64,000 nt of DNA from Druceiella hillmani (lineage: Eukaryota > Arthropoda > Insecta > Lepidoptera > Hepialidae): NCBI GenBank assembly GCA_039881145.1, contig JAYKKI010000004.1, positions 49,345,501-49,409,500 of the forward strand, in the 5' to 3' direction. How positions within the stretch are numbered: the first letter of the stretch is position 1; each line of letters begins with the position of its first letter. Under the pieces are notes generated by a model. That model was not told the origin of the DNA. It ran no database searches and saw only the letters and a list, made by a program, of their open reading frames with translations. Below, one piece after another: positions 33,811 through 44,462 of the stretch. The position numbers and the translations under genes were made by a program.

Positions 33811-34648
33811 ATTTCATCAGAAATTTCAAGTTTATTTGGTTCACGCAACAAAAAGATATTACCCTTTAAAGCATATTCTTACAATAGTCTTACTCACTGA
33901 TCATCAAAATCTACAAGAACTTTCAGTCGATTTACAATCTTAATAATCGCCATAATGCTAGTTCTTATAGCATAAGTAAAGGTAGAAATCCAAGAATCAA
34001 TGATTTTTAATTCTATGTGGAATTATATTTTTATACTTAGTTTGTTTTTATATCTGTGAAAAGTATGATAGGCAATAATATTTACGTTGTGAATACATTA
34101 ACCATGAGACTTGCATACGTTCTGCCGTCTCAGTTTTATCATTGGAAACTTTATTTTATATAAGTAACTACGGTACCACGATATAATCTTAATTAACCGC
34201 ATTGTTTATTTCAAACTAGTTGGTAAAAATGCCGTTCAATCTATTAACGACTGTTTCCTCTCATGTTGCCCATATCAATTGTCCATTAGATCTATAAATT
34301 ACAGTTTACTTATGCACATTTCATTAAATATAAAAAATAACATAAAAAAAACCCCGGTTATAAAATCGATCCGTGATCGCACGACTGTACTTCGTGACTA
34401 TCTGTCAAAGTATGAAGCTTTTTTGTTATTCAATAATTCTTAGTTGTAAGATTTATCGAAACAAGAAAAATATACCATAATAGTTTTAGACAAGGAAAAT
34501 ATACCATAATAGTATCTAAAAACTTTGTCAATAATTCAGGGTGGAAATGGAATTTATGGAAATTGCGAATTACTGTTTTCGAAAACATTGAAAAATCAAA
34601 TGACTTGAACTAATCATAACAGTCGAAAAAGTACGGAAGATAAATTTT
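33811..34648. other. No recognisable feature
   Basis: AT-rich. A short local duplication (CAAG.AAAATATACCATAATAG) lies at 34462-34513. Confidence 0.45.
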
Positions 34649-34689
34649 ATTTAACAGCAATTTAAATTATATTTAAATTGCTGTTAAAT
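34649..34689. repeat. Perfect 19-bp hairpin with 3-base loop
   Basis: 34649-34667 (ATTTAACAGCAATTTAAAT) and 34671-34689 are exact reverse complements around TAT. Pairing extends outward past one mismatch. Cruciform potential is high. Confidence 0.9.
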
Positions 34690-34770
34690 GAAATTATGAT
34701 AAAAACTTAATTAATAATAAAAATATAAATTAATAAAATAATAATTAATAATAAAAATATTAATTTTCAA

Positions 34771-35230
34771 AATCGAACCAAAACTTAGTCTTTAGTTATC
34801 TTTTCTTGAACTCTAAGGCCCGAGCGGCATGTAACATTGATTTGAAATTGATTACATGTTTTTCTGAAAAACATCTTCATCCTAAAAGTCACGAAAAACG
34901 AGTCCATATAAAAAGTTTAAAAGAGAAAATTCCACTTCATTATGTTCTCATCAAGAGAATTAGTTAGATTGATGAAAACTTATAATAATTTCACAATCGA
35001 ACCAAAACTTCGTCTTTAGTTATTTTTTCTTGAACTTTAAGGCACGAGCGGGCTGTAACATTGATTACATGTTTTTCTGAAAAAGATCTTCATCCTAAAA
35101 GTCACGAAAAACGAATATCTTTTAAGACAGCTTTTGCTGTGATTTTGTAGTTAAGAGTCCATACAAATATGCCACTATTAAAAGAAAATCCTAAAGAGAT
35201 AATTCCACTTCATTATGTTAACAGTTTGAT
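34771..35230 (+). repeat. 224-bp direct duplication
   Basis: AATCGAACCAAAACTT occurs at 34771 and 34995. Both are followed by TCTTTAGTTAT, TTCTTGAACT, ATTACATGTTTTTCTGAAAA and CATCCTAAAAGTCACGAAAA, and both end near TTCCACTTCATTATGTT. The second copy has an extra segment near 35125-35180. Confidence 0.9.
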
Positions 35231-36371
35231 GAGAATTAATACTAATACCAAACTAGTTTAATCAGCCTGTATACGGAAATGGGTCCGGTGTCTAATGCAT
35301 CATCTCTGTATTATTTTCAAATTAAACACTTGGCTTTAGTCTTATTGGCGGTCGGTGGTTAGTTTATTTTAGAACCTCGTTTCGCTACTAAGTGCCCCAC
35401 TTTTTGTTAGAAGTTTAGTTATAGGATCACGTAGGTCTATACAGACTAGGGTTACCACACGTCCCCCATTTCTCGAGACGTCTCGTATTTTTAGCCATTA
35501 TTAAAGTGTTCTGGGTCTATTAATGGTGTGTGAATGAAAACAGCAAGTAAGTGTCGTGACTAGCTGTTTTGCTGCCCGCTTAAGCTTCTCCGACATAAAC
35601 GCAATCATTATTCAAAAATAAACACTATTTATAATACAAATTTCATTTTGTGACACAGAAAATTATGGTTCCAAAACAAACAAAATTATTTTCATTGTTT
35701 ACTTTTTGTCCCGTATTTAATTGGGAAATCAATTATGTATTTATTTTACTTTCCAGTTTCAGTCTTTTAATGAAAAAGAAACAATCTGGTAACCTTAATA
35801 TGCCTGAAATTTCATTTGGATAACAGTGAAAGTGTAATATATAACACATTTTTATATATGCAAAACTCAAAGTGTATTTGTATGTATGTACGTAAATCTG
35901 TTTATAGATTCCTACAATTTTTAAGCGACTACCATCAAATTTGTCACGCTTACACTCTACCCTTAAGAACAAACCTGAAGGCGGTGGTGATCTCCATCTC
36001 AGTTATCTCCGTAAAACTGGGCAACCCCAGATATTTAGCAAGTAAAATGTATTAACACATTGGTATGTCTGCAACATTAAATGTATTAGCAATAAAATTA
36101 TTTAGAGGGACAGAACACCGAAACATAGTTTTTAGAATTTTTATTTGTTTATCTGAGTATGTTTATTTGTTCGGACATCAAGAATCACTTAAGATATATT
36201 AGTAACGTTTTAAGTAGTGATTTTCATAGGACTTGAAGTAACACATAGGCTTTATTATATTCGCTAGAGTAAAGTAATTTTAAATTTCAATACAAAGCGT
36301 ATTTATTTGAAGAAAAAATATATTTCATAATGACATAAATGGCATTACCTTCTTAATATTATTTTGCGAAG
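35231..36371. other. No gene; possible old repeat at 35440-35600
   Basis: TAGGGTTACCACACGTCCCC and CGAGACGTCTCGTATTTT read like a decayed dispersed repeat. Overlapping frames at 35733-35972 (-) and 35816-36055 (+) are not convincing. Confidence 0.35.
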
Positions 36372-36433
36372 ATCCACATAAACAGAGTCACGGAAACAAA
36401 TAATCCACATAAACTAAGTCACGGGTACAAAAT
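36372..36433 (+). repeat. 31-bp tandem pair
   Basis: ATCCACATAAAC.GAGTCACGG and its close copy ATCCACATAAACTAAGTCAC start at 36372 and 36403. Confidence 0.85.
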
Positions 36434-37151
36434 AATTAGCCGCCTCCACAAAATAAAGCCCTGAACAGTCATTACATATGTTTAATGTCTCGGTATATCC
36501 TTTTGTATATATGTTTAATTTTTTGGTTTTGTGACTCCAAATAAGTGTCTTTAATTTTCTTCAGGTTTCATTTGCATAATTGGCAAAATTCGAGAGAACA
36601 GAAAAAAATATGTAAACTTTAACACAAAGAAAATGACTGCCACTTACTAATTTTATTAATTATTAAATTTCGGAGATAAGCTATATAATAGGAAAAGCGT
36701 CGTGAAAAACAATTTAATCTCCTTGTACGACGCATACAAACTGTCACTATATGGCTACCATAGATAGCACATTGCGAGTAAGAGGAAAAAATGTGAGCGC
36801 GTGTGCACCTTTTGTACTTGCTTGCGTATTACTTTGACCATGGATACGTAAAAGGGAATGTAATGTACCAACTGAACTTAGTACTCTGAACCTAGTGCAT
36901 ATGAATTATCTCTATATCGCATATTCTCGAACATAATGATTCAGAATAACGTCATTAAATATTCGTAAAAAATAATTAAATATTTGCATTCGTAATTAAA
37001 TATCTTGTTATTAAGTTACTTGGAAGCATTGCAATTATTGCCTATTAATTTATAAGTAGTTAGTTGTTTTCCTAAAGCTAACTAATAATTACTTTGTTAT
37101 TTGATGAGATATCATGTTTGGAATTGTTTATTAGTATTATCAATTACGATG
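36434..37151. other. No recognisable feature
   Basis: AT-rich stretch up to the hairpin beside the next family A copy. Confidence 0.4.
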
Positions 37152-37201
37152 TATTTTCTTCCAAACGTCAGTTGGAAAACAATGATGTTTGGAAGAAAAT
37201 A
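37152..37201. repeat. Perfect 15-bp inverted repeat beside a family A copy
   Basis: 37152-37166 (TATTTTCTTCCAAAC) is the exact reverse complement of 37187-37201. It ends three bases before the family A copy, so it may mark a structured insertion site or belong to another small element. Confidence 0.85.
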
Positions 37202-37203
37202 TT

Positions 37204-37351
37204 TGCAATTAATTGAAACTATGTGATGTAGTATTATATCTACTTTCTTTAAATTCTTTACCACGATCTAGAAATAATACTACATCACGTAGTTTGATCC
37301 AATTGTGAACACTGAAATTTTTCAAAATTAACGCCAAATATATTCAATATT
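37204..37351. mobile_element. Foldback family A, short copy with arms meeting early
   Basis: The left arm GAAACTATGTGATGTAGTAT...TTTACCACGATCTAG joins the outer part of the right arm AGAAATAATACTACATCACG...CCAATTGTG. It then continues into the outer extension AAAATTAACGCCAAATATAT. The inner third of both arms is missing, consistent with deletion at the hairpin tip. Confidence 0.75.
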
Positions 37352-37392
37352 AGAAAATATTTGGTTGGATTTCCAAACAAACAGGCTTAACA

Positions 37393-37585
37393 TCACGTTA
37401 CTCGTCTTTAAGTAAACCCTACAAAACTTAATGTAAAACACATGAAAGCAAGATTTTGGGGATTCTATATTCAGTGAAAGATGATCACCAAAAACACTTA
37501 AGCAACAACAAACCGGCATCATCTCTTTGTTATATGAAAGCAATTATATCATGTTACTCGTATTTAAGTGAACTCTATAATAAAA
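37393..37585 (+). repeat. Short direct duplication
   Basis: ATCACGTTACTCGTCTTTAA near 37393 recurs as ATCATGTTACTCGTATTTAA near 37548. Confidence 0.6.
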
Positions 37586-37713
37586 AAAAATTAAACCAAC
37601 TTTAAAATATAGTTGTGTGTCTACACCACTTAAAATAATAAAAAAAGTAAATAATAAATAAAAATACAATTAACTAATAAATAAAAAATATTTAAAATCT
37701 TATACTCTTGTGT

Positions 37714-38130
37714 CTACGGTCTCTTGAAGCTGTAAAAATCAAGCTTCTAGGTCAACGCAATGAAAAAATACGGCCATTTATGTCACATATATACGTATAC
37801 ATTTTTACATATGTATACATTTTTACATACGTATACATTTTTACACTCGCAAATAAATCAAAACTGTAATGGGGTTCTTCCTGTTGACCTAGAATCATGA
37901 AATTTGGCAAGAAGCAAGGTCTCACAGCACAAGTAAAGGATAAAATCGTTAATTTGTAGTTATATCACATAATTTTTGTTTAATATGAGCCTGATATTTT
38001 TGTTCTAAAAAATTTAAATTTTGTATATAGTTTAAGAGGAATATTATGTACCATTAAATGTTTATAAATGCCTAAATGTATACGGAACTCTCATAGTGGG
38101 AGTCCCACTCGTGATTGACATGTTTTTCTT
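37714..38130 (+). mobile_element. Lepidopteran dispersed repeat family C, copy with 18-bp expansion
   Basis: Contains GTCTCTTGAAGCTGTAAAAA, GTCAACGCAATGAAAAAATA, CACTCGCAAATAAATCAAAA, GTTGACCTAGAATCATGAAA, TTTGGCAAGAAGCAAGGTCT and the end CGGAACTCTCATAGTGGGAG...CTCGTGATTGACATG. The same order is seen at 63103-63626. An 18-bp unit (GTATACATTTTTACATAC) is repeated three times at 37795-37848 inside it, and this is absent from the other copy. Confidence 0.8.
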
Positions 38131-38275
38131 AGTACGATTTTGCTACATATTCGCTGAGTTTCCTCATATATTTACTTAAGTTGAGCATATTGCTTTAAAA
38201 CTGGTATACCATGAGGCAGTGACAGACGGAAAGACATGACAAAGTTACTAGGGTTTCTTGGTCCGTTACAATAAC
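38131..38275 (+). mobile_element. Probable family C fragment
   Basis: TGCTACATATTCGCTGAGTT and AGTGACAGACGGAAAGACAT, followed by CTAGGGTTTCTTGGTCCG, resemble the part of the family that carries GACAGACGGACAG at 5415-5440. It lies immediately after the previous copy. Confidence 0.5.
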
Positions 38276-38369
38276 TTAACAATAACATAAAACTACATCA
38301 TCATAATTTCCAACTTTGCCATAGAAGAAAAAGTGAAGTTTATTTAATGAACCGCTCAAGTATTCACTT

Positions 38370-38610
38370 TGTGGCGTGACGATTATCGATGACTACACCA
38401 CCAGGTGTGGCCAATTTGCGATGCGCCCGACGACCCGAGCAATGCATTGTCACGGATTGCGATGTGCCCGTTGTAACACTTTTACTCTCGTTGCGAAACG
38501 AAATGTCGCTTCTGCTCAGCAATACAATGCAATATTGGTAAATACGACCTTATATAACACCGTAATTGGTAATGTGGTCCTGCACGGAAACGGCATTTGA
38601 TTTCGACGAT
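38370..38610. other. Moderate-GC single-copy island
   Basis: Contains an internal imperfect repeat (TTGCGATGCGCCCG near 38415 and TTGCGATGTGCCCG near 38457). The + frame 38376-38600 is unrecognised. May be a conserved non-coding element. Confidence 0.3.
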
Positions 38611-38744
38611 GTGTAATTACTGGCCATTAAAAAATAAACGACGCTCGTCTTTATTATCTTGCGCCAATCTGGTTCTTTTTTCATTTTGTGAATCGATTTT
38701 TTATGTCCAAACACCGTAATATTAACTTCCACTAGGGATTCACG

Positions 38745-40165
38745 ATCCGATCCGATACTTCGAGTAACGATACAGCACCATACGGTACTTCGATATTTTA
38801 GATCGATACAAACTTATTACTATCCGATCAAATCATTCGATACTAATGGATCACAGCACTAATCATGTCGCACGGTCAATCAAACGTAATTATAAAAGTT
38901 AGTTATAATAAAATATTTGATTAAAACTTAGAACTGTAGGCGATACACGTTTTTAAATTTGGAAGTATTTAAATATGCTTTAATATCCGATAACAGTCAA
39001 TTTGTTTATTATTTCTACAGTAGTTTTATAAATTGTTGCTTATATTTTTGGAGTTTACTCAATAAGTATCGATTTTCATATATAGCGCCTGGTATGAAGT
39101 TTTATGAGGAGTAAAATTAGAAGTTCAGATCGTTAATAAAAATGTAACCATTAGGTGGCCTCTCCGCGTCACATTTCTGCGCATCTTCAGAGTGAGATAT
39201 CAATATATTTATTTGGCATTTTCGTATAGCATAATCGCATGACGGAGTGTGACACATATATTAGCATATTCTTGTGGCATAATCGCAATGGCGGAGTCTG
39301 ATACACGTAGTTTATTATCGTTCGCTTATATCAAGATGTAATCATTAAACATAATTATGTGTGAATATTTGGTGTCTTCTATCCTATGAAATTGAAAAGT
39401 GTCTTTTAATTTTAACTCCTTAGTCTGACGTTACTAAATGTTTTTAATTTTGTTGTATAAGTTAGATCTTGTTCATTTGTGTTTTACTTGAATATAATTA
39501 AATTTTCAGCATTTTTTTATTAAAGAATTTTCCATTTACATTTAATGATATTGATATTTACATTATATACAGTGTTACCTATTTTATACATTCCAAGACA
39601 ATCATATTTAAGGACTAAAGTTCACTCGCGCGTCGGAGCTGACACGTACAATGTTTTTTTGTTAATTAATTCGGCTTCACCAAAAAAAAAGTATGGTCTT
39701 TATTATGCCTATGTTAGTTGAACCTTAAAATATATTAAATCCCGACAGTTTGTCGATATATTATTTTTAAATGTGAGCATTGGAATATGTAGTAATTTTT
39801 TTTTATAAATTACAAAAAGCAGTTTTGATAACTGTTAAAGATTTTAAGAAATAATAAAAAATAAGTTGATCAAAAATAGGGAAATAATATAAAGATCTGT
39901 TCAAATATTGTTATATTATTCATTACTCACCTACTACAGTCATATCATATACTTTTTCGTCTGTATTGTGTTTGTACGTTATTCTATTTAACTAAATGAG
40001 GAACCGTTATATTCAAAAATTCTTATTTCACAGTCGATCGCAATCGATCAATATGCAGTAAGATATTTGGAGGATCGGATCGTGAATATTCAATACGATC
40101 CCAGTATAGTATTATATAGTTACGGCCCAGATCGATCGAAGATATCGATACAAAGGAAAATATCA
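38745..40165. mobile_element. Possible relic of a terminal-inverted-repeat element
   Basis: ATTCACGATCCGATCC at 38748-38763 has an exact reverse complement at 40072-40087, about 1.3 kb away. Both are surrounded by GATCGATAC-like words. On the left it is preceded by CTAGGG. The style resembles hAT-type ends, but similarity does not extend far past 16 bases and the interior shows no transposase. Internal duplicates near 39205-39310 (CATAATCGCA.TG.CGGAGT) are also present. Confidence 0.3.
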
Positions 40166-41499
40166 TGCATCTGTAGCTACTGCCAAAATGCAAAATTAAT
40201 AACAAGTCCTGAAATGCCATCCTGCAATGTTTGATCAGCTTCCTTAGGAGTTAAAGGTGTCTTTTAGATTTAAACACTTGTGTTTATCCTATTGCGTTAG
40301 AAATAATAATGCCAGTGATAGTATTTGTATTGTATACATTGTATTATAGGAATATAGATTTACTCTGATGTATTGCATGTTGAAGGTGTAGTCATTGGTA
40401 ATCGTCATACCGCAAAATGAATACTCAAGTTATTTATTATTCAAACTTCACATTTTAAGTTTGCATCTATGATTAAGTTCACAGTGATAATTTTGTGTTG
40501 TTTGTAAGGTATTATAATGAATAAGGAACCTTTAAACTCTCACAGCCTAACAACCTACAGTTTTAAAGCTATATGTTTCAATTTAGCGAATACTTGCTTC
40601 ATATGATAGACTCGATACGTCGCCAAATATTAATAAAAAATATAAAATATTGTTTTTCGAGTACACCATTGGATTGTAACTGAACAGGTTATAAATCATT
40701 TTTTTCCTTTTGGTGAATTAATTACAAATTCGAAAAGTGGCGACCGCCTGAGAATTTGTCCGCGCTGAATTCTTTTTTCCATACAGTAGATAATGTAAAA
40801 TACTAATGAACCTTTAATTTTGATGAAACTTCCGCGATGCTGGCGGAACGAAACGAGAGTGATGATCACATCCCAAGATTTTTTTTTCTTTCTTACAATA
40901 TTTATTATTTTCATGACAACAGGATTAAAATGGATGAAGTCCCAAGTGACTCTTAATGATGACGTTACGGACTCTGCTTCCGCCTCTTAACTCCCCTCAG
41001 TGCGCTGAATGCTCAAAACCAATTTTTCTAAGTATTATGACTACACTTTTATATATATAACATTGCAAACTTTCTTTTATTTAGTTATTAGTACTATATA
41101 CACCTAAAAATAAAATTGGTACGTATCTTACGTTCAAAGCAGGGCCTGCAAAAATCCGCGTGAAAACGTAAACTCCTCCTCCACTTAAGTATTTAGTCCG
41201 CTGTTCAGCTTCAGGAACAATAATTAAGATAAAATGTAGATTAAACATGTACTAACTGATTAAAGAACTATTGGGCAAAGCTTTATCAAAACTGATTTAG
41301 TAATATTTTAGATTATTTCGAACAAAGAAACGTTCTTTCCTTATAATTTTGAGTCAGAAGAGAATATTATGAAAATTGTGTGGATACAGTTGTGAAAATC
41401 GAAAAGATAATGTTAACATGGTATAAGTGTAGATACCGTCTAAGAATTTAATAATGTTTATTTTAGTTATTAAAAATTTGTTTTAAAAATCACTTTCCT
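40166..41499. other. No recognisable feature
   Basis: AT-rich, with slightly GC-elevated patches near 40960-41020 and 41140-41200. No coding. Confidence 0.4.
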
Positions 41500-41965
41500 C
41501 GTTTGCTTAGTTATTACTTTCCTCGCTTACTTACTTATCACTTATCACTTTCCTCACTTTCCTCGCTTGCTTACCTATCACTTCCCTCGCTTTCCTTGCT
41601 TGCTTGCTTATCACTTTCCTCGCTTTCTTCGCTTGTTTATTTATCATTTTCCTTACTTTCTTGCACTTGCTTATTCATCATTTTCCTCACTTTTTTCGTT
41701 TGCGTACTTATCACTTTCTTCGCTTGCTTATTTATCATTTTCCTTGTTGGCTTACTTTTCACTTCCCTCACTTTCATCGCTTGCGTATTTATTACTTTCC
41801 TCACTTTCCTCGCTTGCGTACTTATCACTTTCCTTGTTTGCTTATCTATCACTTTCCTTGCTTGCGTATTAATCACTTTCCTTGCTTGCTTACTTATCAC
41901 TTTCCTCAATTTCGTGTCTTGCTTACTTATCACTTTCCTCCCCTTCCTCCCTTGCTTACTGATCC
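41500..41965 (+). repeat. Pyrimidine-rich minisatellite
   Basis: Units of about 24 and 33-34 bases of the form CTTATCACTTTCCTCGCTTG or CTTACTTATCACTTTCC repeat roughly twenty times with variation. The + strand is nearly free of G and the composition suppresses stops. All three + frames and one - frame are therefore open (41503-42009, 41567-41872, 41604-42047, 41637-41933) and read as Leu/Ser/Tyr/Phe repeats. These are artefacts of the repeat, not membrane proteins. Confidence 0.9.
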
Positions 41966-42770
41966 GCGTTTTAGCCCGTGTTGCATCATTTCTATTTCTG
42001 TGCCCATAAATATTTTTAAAATTATTCCAATATTTAATAATGGATGATACAGATTAAAATAAGGGTGGTTTTAGATTTACGAAGTTAAAAGAATGAAGAA
42101 AGAAAGAAAATATGTTTTTCTAAAAATAAATATTCAAAAAATTACATTAGCTGATACGGAAATGGATTTTATGAAGCACTAGTTTTTACACCTTGTATAT
42201 CATATTATTAAAAGGCTTTTGATAAAACTAATTATTCTGATATATAAAATATCTTCACTCCAATCTATATATTTAATTATAGCAGATATCTTTCTTTGCA
42301 TAATTAACATCGTCATATAAATCTTCTTGTGACACGAATTTACGTTTTTGAATTTCATATGCTCTAATTGAGGTATTACTTGCATAGAAAAGATATTTCG
42401 AACAATTATGTTTTAATTAATTGTTCGGCAACCATCGGATTTTTTCGATTATTTCTTAGGTTATTTAATTATTCTAAGGTTATTTCTAAGGTTATTTATT
42501 TCTCGTTCACTCAATAGGGAAGCGAAAGAGGAAGTAAATAGTGTTTACCTTTTCACACTGAGTATCTCACTTTTTTGCGTAGATCGACAAATACAGCAGG
42601 GTTACGTGTGACAGCATGGGTATAGAAAATGGCCGTTACGGACACTAAAAAAACAAAATAGATTTTATTTAAAATGTAACAGTAGATAATGTAATCCCAG
42701 AAATTGATATTTAAGTAATTTATATTTCTCCATCGCTTTTGACACATTTCTAATATGATTTGTATAGCAT
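41966..42770. other. No recognisable feature
   Basis: AT-rich. A short duplicated phrase (AGGTTATTT..TTATT) lies near 42455-42500. Confidence 0.4.
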
Positions 42771-42955
42771 ATCACCGCACACGTAGACATTTTTTAATGT
42801 CTAAGCAAATGCCTAAAACATGTAGACACATCGAATGCTCACGACCAATGCAAGTGCGGTCAATGGACGGCAATTCGGTTGCCCACGGACCGAGCGCGTA
42901 CAAAGCAATCAATCTCATGAATCTCCATAATCAGCGAACGAACAGATAAAGTATA
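42771..42955. other. Moderate-GC single-copy island
   Basis: ATGCTCACGACCAATGCAAG and CCCACGGACCGAGCGCGTAC stand out from the AT-rich flanks. The + frame 42755-42949 is open for 64 codons but unrecognised. Confidence 0.25.
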
Positions 42956-43289
42956 GATAAAGATAAAATGTATTTCTTATAAAAATGTGGTGTAAATATA
43001 TCTTATAAAAATATGATCCAAACGAATGGGAAACTTCAGAATTTATCTAATTCATACTAAGATATTCGTAACTGGCGTTCGGTTTATTTTTAACTTGATA
43101 AGTAACACAAAGTTAAAATGTAAAAAAAATCTAAAATATCGGACTTATCTAGGAAATAACACACCCCATGCTTTATTTTCTTAGACAAATGTGAAGCTCA
43201 GTATGAACACGCTTCATTCGCTCTCGCATCCACATGTGCAAAACATTTCGCACAAAACTTATGAACATCCAACGAATTGTGCTTTAATA

Positions 43290-43400
43290 TAATCGTTTTC
43301 CGGAAATTTCATTCCAATTTCCGGCGAACGGGGGGCGGCGCTCGTAAATTGCGCCTGGCGAGTTGCCCCAGTGAGGGTTGTCGCAAAAAAGATTTTCCGA
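43290..43400. other. Small GC-rich island
   Basis: GGCGAACGGGGGGCGGCGCT then GCGCCTGGCGAGTTGCCCC. The + frame 43277-43594 (105 codons, starting at a non-ATG codon) runs through it into AT-rich DNA and is not recognised. Confidence 0.25.
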
Positions 43401-44348
43401 CTTTCAATAACAAATTTTCACGTTACAAAGTGGTAAAGTTAATAATTGCTATTCTAATATTAAAAAATTCTCCCGCATTCCAATTACGAGTATATGAAAA
43501 TGTGAATTATATTTTTATTTCATATTTCAGTGTGGCGGAAGGACCCTATTACAAATTGAAAGTTTTGTATATAGTGAAATCCACTGTCATTTGAAAAGTG
43601 GTACGATATATGGCTGATAATATATATAAGATAATAAAATGAAACATAAATAAAATAATAAAGTAAGGAATACCTAAAAACAAGACAATAAAAATAACGA
43701 CTCAGAAAATTAGAAAACTCACAAAATTATAAAAACACAGATGCAAATAAAACAAAAACGAAAAAGCGTATCTATATTTATACTTAATTGTTTCAGTATA
43801 TTGTATTATTCAGAAATAATGCTTATATTGAATTTAAACAAATGGTTTTAAACCATGCAGTTGAAATGAAACATCTTTATTCTGAATACAATATTATTTT
43901 CCCACATATATTCATTTCAAAGAATGTGTGAAAAAATTTATTTTCAGCAGAATAATGTTTTAAAATTCAATATATCCACATACTATATTTGAATATAAAT
44001 GTAGTTAAAAAAATGAAATGTGGACGTTATTTTATAATATTACCTAATAGAAAAAAAATTAAATGCGCCATCTACATATATTTTTTTTTTCAAATTTAGC
44101 ATTAATTTTAGTAACCATCACAGATGGCGGTATGCGTAGATGTTAATTGTCAGTTATATCGCACTAATGAAATGATCGTGTCGAGTAGTAGTAGTATTCA
44201 TTAACGCTCAGCTCTAGTAAGGGTTATGTCCCTCGCCGTATTACTTTCGTCACACATTTTCGTCAGTTATTATTTTTATATCGTTATTGATACTTTATCG
44301 TGGGATAAAACGATTTACCGCAACAATAAAAAAAAATGGGGTGTGGCT
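43401..44348. other. AT-rich stretch; GATGGCG-type motifs
   Basis: GCGCCATCTAC near 44066 and CAGATGGCGG near 44127 face each other. Similar GATGGCG words occur at 60994 and 61065. Possibly a short element end. Confidence 0.3.
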
Positions 44349-44349
44349 G

Positions 44350-44429
<80 letters not shown>

Positions 44430-44430
44430 C

Positions 44431-44461
<31 letters not shown>

Positions 44462-44462
44462 T
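44349..44462. repeat. Compound TA microsatellite
   Basis: About 110 bases of alternating TA with single G or C interruptions. Three overlapping frames that read as Tyr/Ile repeats are artefacts. Confidence 0.95.

Noticed and set aside
33710..33943. 77-codon + frame
   Set aside because: Begins in a family C fragment and continues into AT-rich noise.
41503..42047. Long hydrophobic Leu/Ser-rich frames (up to 168 codons) that look like membrane proteins
   Set aside because: They are translations of a pyrimidine-rich tandem repeat, open in all three + frames at once, so the openness comes from composition.
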